Made by a program: the position numbers and the translations under genes. A stretch of 40,472 nt of DNA from Bacteroidota bacterium (GTDB taxonomy: Bacteria; Bacteroidota; Bacteroidia; Chitinophagales; Saprospiraceae): contig JAHEAR010000017.1 in the NCBI GenBank assembly GCA_024642665.1, positions 39,863 to 80,334 on the forward strand, given 5' to 3'. This document shows, piece by piece, positions 35,960 to 40,472 of this stretch (the stretch's first letter is position 1; every line of letters starts with the position of its first letter). The notes under the pieces are model-generated. The model ran no database searches. It was given only the letters and a program-made list of their open reading frames with translations, and was not told the DNA's origin.

Positions 35960-36436
35960 TCAAGCTGGTGGCAAGGTACGAATTGCATTTTTAATGGCCT
36001 CATAATCCGGAATTTTTCCTGCATCTTCCAGGACTTCTGCATAGCGAATGACTCCTTCCCCGTCCAGTACAAAAGCAGCTCTCTTGCCTACGCCTCTCAT
36101 ATGGTAACCAAACCGTTCGTACAACACATCATAGGCCTGAACGGTCTCTTTGTTAAAATCTGAAAGCAGGGTAAAATTTAGTCCATACGTCTCCTTATAC
36201 TTTGCCAGCGAATGAAGTGAGTCGACGGAAATACCATAAACCTCTGCCTTCAGTTCATTGAATACTTCAAGATCATCCCTTGTAGAGCATAATTGCTTTG
36301 TGCAGGTGCTTGTAAAAGCTAAGGGAAAGAACAGCAGCAGGACATTTTTTCCTTTCCAATCTGCCGCGTGAACTAATTCTTTTTCAGAAGAATATAATGA
36401 AAATAAAGGAGCCGTATCACCGATTTGCAAAGCCAT
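35960..36436 (-). CDS. peroxiredoxin (AhpC/TSA, AhpE-like)
   Basis: Thiol peroxidase of 158 residues, cytosolic with no signal. The peroxidatic cysteine is C45 in PLAFTSTCTKQLC, which also contains C50. The catalytic threonine/arginine context and late GKRAAFVLDGEGVIRYAEV match the 1-Cys/AhpE-like branch. It probably reduces hydroperoxides. It is 37 bases upstream of clpS on the minus strand and divergent from the DMT transporter gene. Confidence 0.9.
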   Translation of the reverse strand: MALQIGDTAPLFSLYSSEKELVHAADWKGKNVLLLFFPLAFTSTCTKQLCSTRDDLEVFNELKAEVYGISVDSLHSLAKYKETYGLNFTLLSDFNKETVQAYDVLYERFGYHMRGVGKRAAFVLDGEGVIRYAEVLEDAGKIPDYEAIKNAIRTLPPA

Positions 36437-36518
36437 GGATAATTGAACTTTGATTTATAAAATTATGATCAAGGGTATTTGTGTATAATTGCGCCACTAA
36501 TAACAACAAGAATAAGGT

Positions 36519-37418
36519 TTGAGTTTAAAACGTGCCTACATTGATTTACATCTGGCGGTTGTATTGCTTGCCGGCACTGCTATTTTGGGGGACCTGATCA
36601 CTCAATCCGCAAGTGTTTTGGTCTGGTGGCGCACGATTATTGCCAGTTTGGGTATGCTGTTGTTCTTCTATCTCAGCGGTAAAATGAACATCAACTGGAT
36701 TAAGACCAAAAAGAAGGTGTACTGGTTAGGCGGGTTGATTGCCATTCATTGGCTATGCTTTTTTGGTTCTGTCAAATTGGCTAATGCCTCGACAGCGCTC
36801 ATTTGCTTTAGTACCATTTCCTTTTTCACTGCGATTATCGAACCGATGATCACAGGGCGTAAAAGAAAAAATCACGAACTCATATTTGGACTGATGGTCA
36901 TTCCCGGTATTGGCATGATCGCGGGAAAGGCGGAAGGTGAATTGCTCTATGGTATTATTCTGGGTCTGATTGCTGCCTTTCTGACCGCTATATTTGCCAG
37001 TCTCGAAAAAAAATGGATTACAGAACTTGATCCACCCCATTTGACATTTATGCTCATGGCGGGTGCATTCTGCACCATCAGTGGATGGTTAGTGATTGAA
37101 AATATTTTTTTTCCGATTGAATCCTTCTGGCCGACGACGCAAGACCTTATGTATCTACTCATTCTTGGCCTCGTTTGCACTTGTGTAGCTTGGGTACTGG
37201 CTGCCCGGGCGATTCGATCCATCACTGCCTTTGATTCTAATATGGTGATTAATCTTGAGCCTGTTTATGGGATTTTGATGGCATTGTTTTTACTCGGCGA
37301 TAGCAAAGAATTGACCACCAGGTTTTATATTGGCGCTTGTATTATCTTCTCCTCTGTCATTGCTCACTCAATCTGGCAATACCGTTATGCTCGCAACAGA
37401 ACTCCAAAATTACATTGA
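36519..37418 (+). CDS. EamA/DMT-family transporter
   Basis: Inner-membrane permease of 299 residues with ten hydrophobic helices in two EamA repeats. The start is TTG at 36519, preceded by AATAAGG. The frame has no ATG or GTG nearby, and SLKRAYIDLHLAVVLLAGTAILGDLI matches the usual beginning of Bacteroidota members. The substrate is unknown (the family moves amino acids and other metabolites). TATAATTG at 36484-36491 is a near-match -7 element. The methyltransferase gene start lies inside its last 32 bases. Confidence 0.85.
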   Translation: MSLKRAYIDLHLAVVLLAGTAILGDLITQSASVLVWWRTIIASLGMLLFFYLSGKMNINWIKTKKKVYWLGGLIAIHWLCFFGSVKLANASTALICFSTISFFTAIIEPMITGRKRKNHELIFGLMVIPGIGMIAGKAEGELLYGIILGLIAAFLTAIFASLEKKWITELDPPHLTFMLMAGAFCTISGWLVIENIFFPIESFWPTTQDLMYLLILGLVCTCVAWVLAARAIRSITAFDSNMVINLEPVYGILMALFLLGDSKELTTRFYIGACIIFSSVIAHSIWQYRYARNRTPKLH

Positions 37419-38022
37419 TCAGTACAGTAATGTACAAGACGAAATCCTTTTTGAAGTAGAACGATCCACCCACTTGCACACCATCGCTCCGCAAATGTTG
37501 AGTGGTCAGGTTCAGGGTACTTTTCTGACCCTACTGACATCCTTAATTCAAGCCAAATATGTGTTGGAGATTGGCACGTTTACCGCCTACGGATCTATTT
37601 GTCTGGCACGCGGACTTCACAGTTCCCCTGAGAGTAAAGTTGTTACGGTGGAAGCAAATCCTGAACTTACCTTTCTCATAAATAAACATCTGCATATAGC
37701 AGGCGTTACGGACAAAGTGGAATCCCTGACCGGTGATGCCCTTAAAATCATCCCCCAGCGACCTGAGACTTGGGATCTGGTATTTATCGATGCCCATAAA
37801 CAGGAATACACCGCTTATTATAATGCAGTGATCGATCAGGTGCGGCCAGGCGGCTTGATTCTTTCGGACAATGTGCTATGGAGTGGGAAAGTAGTCTTTG
37901 AGCGAAACGATGTTGATGCAAAAGTCCTGCATCAATACAATGAAATGCTTCACAGGGACCCGCGTGTGGAGGTGCTTATACTTCCCCTGCGCGATGGCCT
38001 GAGCATTGCAAGAAAGGTTTAA
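37387..38022 (+). CDS. class I SAM-dependent O-methyltransferase
   Basis: 211-residue O-methyltransferase of the metal-dependent caffeoyl-CoA/catechol type. Motif I is VLEIGTFTAYGSICLARG, the acidic strand-2 end is VTVEANPE, and the metal site region is FIDAHKQEYTAYY followed by LSDNVLW. The start MLATELQ (37387) overlaps the DMT gene by 32 bases; the longer frame from 37330 has no family support. The substrate is unknown; a link to the transporter is suggested only by overlap. Confidence 0.88.
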   Translation: MLATELQNYIDQYSNVQDEILFEVERSTHLHTIAPQMLSGQVQGTFLTLLTSLIQAKYVLEIGTFTAYGSICLARGLHSSPESKVVTVEANPELTFLINKHLHIAGVTDKVESLTGDALKIIPQRPETWDLVFIDAHKQEYTAYYNAVIDQVRPGGLILSDNVLWSGKVVFERNDVDAKVLHQYNEMLHRDPRVEVLILPLRDGLSIARKV

Positions 38023-38103
38023 GCACTTGTCGTTTGCACCTGACTTATTCTAAATCGCTATGATAAGTCCTTCCAATTTAAAGAATTATCTTATTTTGAC
38101 TCC

Positions 38104-40472
38104 GTGACACCTGTAATACTGCTGGCATTTGCCAATGACAAACGGAATACCGGAGAAGGTTACCTCAGAGGATTAACGGCTGAGCGCAATGCGATTCGGG
38201 ATGCGCTGATGAAGGCTGAAGAAAACGGCCTGTGTCAGGTACTGGTAGAACCGGATGCTACCATCGAGCGTCTTTTTGATATTTTCCAAAACAGTGCCTA
38301 TCGGGACCGGATTTCTATCTTTCATTATGGTGGACATGCTGAAAGTTATTCATTGCTCCTGGAAACCGCCACCGGGGAACAATCCACCGCCCATAGTGAA
38401 GGACTTGTATCTTTTCTGGCAAAGCAAAAAAGTCTTAAACTCGTCTTCCTCAATGGCTGTAGTTCGCAAAAGCAATCGGAAGATCTGGTAGAAGCCGGTC
38501 TTCCGGCGGTGATCGGGACTTCACAAGTGATCAATGATGGTATCGCCACTAATCTGGCTTCGCGATTTTACAAAGGATTATCACAGGGACTTGCCATAGA
38601 ACCTTCCTGGACGGATGCTGTAGATCAGATAAAAACAGAAACCGGTACAGAAAATACGGCCAAGCTATTCAGTGGCTCCCTATTAAAAAAACCGGGTAAA
38701 GATCAGTTTCCCTGGAATCTCTATTTTGGTGAAGGGGCTGCCATTTCCAAAGCATGGAATCTTCCTGAGGCCGCAAACCAGCCACTATTTGGTCTTGAAT
38801 TGCCAAAATCCTATTATAGAAAATTACCGCAAAATCCTTATGTCGGTTTGCGCAGTTTCAAATCAGAGGAAGCTGCGATCTTTCATGGTCGCGGAACTGA
38901 TATCAGAAAGCTCTATACGCAGTTGCAACGGGAGCAACCGGTTATTCTGCTATCCGGTAAAAAAGGGATTGGAAAAACTTCAATCCTGGCAGCCGGTCTG
39001 GCTCCCCGATTAGAAGCTGAAAATATAGTTTGTCTCTGTACCATCGAAAATCAACCCGTTAAAGATGCCTTTACAGAAGCGCTGGACAGAACACGTGAAG
39101 CTCACGGACTTGACAAACTTGCCCCAAAAGACAAGACCGGTCTCAAAGCCAAAATCAGTGAAATTGAAAATCAAATTCCTGCTGTCTCCGGATTCGCAAA
39201 AGATATTCTAACCTATGAATTAGATCGGCTGGTCAAGCAGGCTGCCATGGAGCAACTGAGTTATTATGAGCAGTGGATTGATATTGAAACGCAAACAAAA
39301 AAAGAATTAGTGGTGCTTTTAGATGAGCTTCCACAAGATCCAAAAGCATGGGATGCTTTATTCGAAATCATGACCAGCCTTTTTGACGTAGCGCATCCGC
39401 CGAAAGGGAAATTGGTGATTAGTCTTGACGAACAATCCCATGCTTTATTCAGTGAACGCTTACTGATAGAAAATTTCTCTGTGGCTGAGGTATTTCTTTC
39501 GCCGATTACGAAAGAAGAGCTCTCCAATTGCATTTTGGGCGTAACCACTTCCCCACTGACCAAAGAATATTATCGACTGGAGATTGAGGACAACAACATC
39601 AATAGTCTGCCGACCATCCTGACCACTGATCTAGGTCAAGGAGATACTACTTTGATAGCCCCATATCTCCAGGTGATTCTCACTTCGCTTTGGAATGATG
39701 CTAAACATCAGGATGCGCAGCGACCTTCCATATCCGTGAGTGCATATCAACAAGGCATTATATCCGGGCAGCTCATGGATGAATTTCTTTCCGGCCAACT
39801 GGATGAAATAGAAAAATGGGAAGCAGACATTGTGCAATCCGGACTGGCGCTTGATCTGCTCAAACTACATACTTCCGCATTGAGTAAATCAAACATTCTG
39901 GAGGTTCCAAAACGTCATGCAATTTATGGCAACCGATCTGACATTGCCGATGCATTGGCCAACAAATGTTGTGAGCTTTTTCTCTTAACAAAGGTGCATG
40001 CGGACGCCACTAATCTGGGGCATAATATGCTGGCCCCTTCCCTTATCAAACACTATAGTGACTCTCTGTACCCCGGTCAGCAAGCGTCCAGAATACTGAA
40101 TGGAAAAATGGGTGAAGCGCTTGAGACCGGATCAAACGTATGGCTTAATGAAGCTGAACTTGCGGTCGTGGAAGCGGGAATACAAGGGATGCGTCAATTG
40201 ACGGAAGAGGAAGAAGAACTTTTAGCCTTCAGTCGGGAAAAGAAAATCCAGGCCGAAAAAGAAAGAAAAAGAAATAAAATCATTCGTACCGTACTGGGAA
40301 GTATCGTCGTCATATTTGCTGCGCTTGCGGCCATGGCAGCCTACCGTTCCAATCAGAACTATATGAAATCAAGAGCGGGTGAACTTGCTTCTGCTGCCAG
40401 AGAAGTTATGCCGGATGATAATACGCTTGCGCTTCGTCTGGCCATGACCGCTTATCAAATACTAGGAAAAAA
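38104..40472 (+). CDS. CHAT protease-nSTAND NTPase membrane protein (3' end beyond window)
   Basis: Open from GTG 38104 (VTPVILLAFAND) to the window edge, 789 codons with no stop. Residues 1-200 are a CHAT caspase-like peptidase: the His-motif HYGGHA (74-79, H78) and Cys-motif FLNGCSS (C119) give the dyad. NPYVGLRSFKSEEAAIFHGR (243-262) is the prefix of nSTAND1 NTPases, followed by Walker A GKKGIGKTS (285-293) and Walker B LVVLLDEL (D407, E408). A membrane helix spans about 725-747 and the frame then enters LASAAREVMPDDNTLALRLA, the kind of segment that precedes WD40 or TPR sensor repeats. The family is predicted to sense a threat, oligomerise and cleave host targets. The target is unknown. 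In frame, a stop at 38041 bounds the 5' end. Confidence 0.88.
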   Translation, partial: MTPVILLAFANDKRNTGEGYLRGLTAERNAIRDALMKAEENGLCQVLVEPDATIERLFDIFQNSAYRDRISIFHYGGHAESYSLLLETATGEQSTAHSEGLVSFLAKQKSLKLVFLNGCSSQKQSEDLVEAGLPAVIGTSQVINDGIATNLASRFYKGLSQGLAIEPSWTDAVDQIKTETGTENTAKLFSGSLLKKPGKDQFPWNLYFGEGAAISKAWNLPEAANQPLFGLELPKSYYRKLPQNPYVGLRSFKSEEAAIFHGRGTDIRKLYTQLQREQPVILLSGKKGIGKTSILAAGLAPRLEAENIVCLCTIENQPVKDAFTEALDRTREAHGLDKLAPKDKTGLKAKISEIENQIPAVSGFAKDILTYELDRLVKQAAMEQLSYYEQWIDIETQTKKELVVLLDELPQDPKAWDALFEIMTSLFDVAHPPKGKLVISLDEQSHALFSERLLIENFSVAEVFLSPITKEELSNCILGVTTSPLTKEYYRLEIEDNNINSLPTILTTDLGQGDTTLIAPYLQVILTSLWNDAKHQDAQRPSISVSAYQQGIISGQLMDEFLSGQLDEIEKWEADIVQSGLALDLLKLHTSALSKSNILEVPKRHAIYGNRSDIADALANKCCELFLLTKVHADATNLGHNMLAPSLIKHYSDSLYPGQQASRILNGKMGEALETGSNVWLNEAELAVVEAGIQGMRQLTEEEEELLAFSREKKIQAEKERKRNKIIRTVLGSIVVIFAALAAMAAYRSNQNYMKSRAGELASAAREVMPDDNTLALRLAMTAYQILGK

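Noticed and set aside
39264-39837. Minus-strand frames near the window end
   Set aside because: They are shadows of the long CHAT-nSTAND frame, which has clear domain motifs on the plus strand.

Overview
The window is a stretch of chromosome from a Bacteroidota bacterium. The evidence is a complete type IX secretion/gliding core (gldK-gldL-gldM-gldN) next to a PorP/SprF-type outer-membrane protein, several promoters of the Bacteroidota -7 type (TAnnTTTG), weak Shine-Dalgarno sequences, and lipoproteins and outer-membrane barrels typical of the phylum. Protein character suggests the Saprospiria/Chitinophagia side, but genus or family cannot be fixed by reading alone. Most of the window is housekeeping. 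No rRNA, insertion sequence, integrase or CRISPR array was seen.

Layout. 0.1-5.6 kb: glyA, then a minus-strand proteostasis run tig-clpP-clpX-truA headed by a tRNA-Leu(UAG). 6.0-10.0 kb: a bifunctional RelA/SpoT protein, a Fur-family regulator 4 bases behind it, and purA with its own promoter. 10.0-15.6 kb: a lipoprotein-anchored methyltransferase, an overlapping RimK ligase/AstE-AspA deacylase pair, an Atg22-like MFS transporter and a large beta-helix-like lipoprotein. 15.8-19.3 kb: a tight three-gene glycosyltransferase operon (DPM-like GT2, cellulose-synthase-like GT2, polytopic GT) ending at a hairpin shared with the gld operon. 19.3-25.3 kb: porP/sprF-like gene and gldKLMN on the minus strand. 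25.4-28.7 kb: a PhnP-like metallo-hydrolase coupled to a small unknown gene, then an outer-membrane barrel, a lipoprotein and an Ppx/GppA phosphatase. 28.7-32.8 kb: a metal ABC permease fused to a DtxR-like repressor, rbfA and recG. 32.8-33.4 kb: a non-coding region holding a multi-hairpin element. 33.4-38.0 kb: a small coiled-coil membrane protein, serA, the N-degron pair aat-clpS, a peroxiredoxin, a DMT transporter and an O-methyltransferase.

Two places stand out. (1) At 38,104 a long GTG-started reading frame begins and runs off the window end. Its 789 visible codons give a CHAT caspase-like protease domain, an nSTAND1-type NTPase, one transmembrane helix and the start of a probable repeat sensor. 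This is the architecture of predicted prokaryotic immunity/programmed-death proteins. (2) At 28,708 a TroC/ZnuB-like permease is fused in frame to a DtxR-type winged helix, a metal-sensing/dimerisation domain and an SH3-like tail. It sits directly behind a perfect 15-bp inverted repeat, which suggests a self-regulating transporter-repressor like chlamydial YtgCR.

Functional links: ClpX and ClpP with trigger factor, and elsewhere ClpS with Aat, give much of a Clp/N-degron system (no ClpA/ClpC in the window). GldKLMN and the PorP/SprF-like protein would supply the secretion machine for surface proteins.
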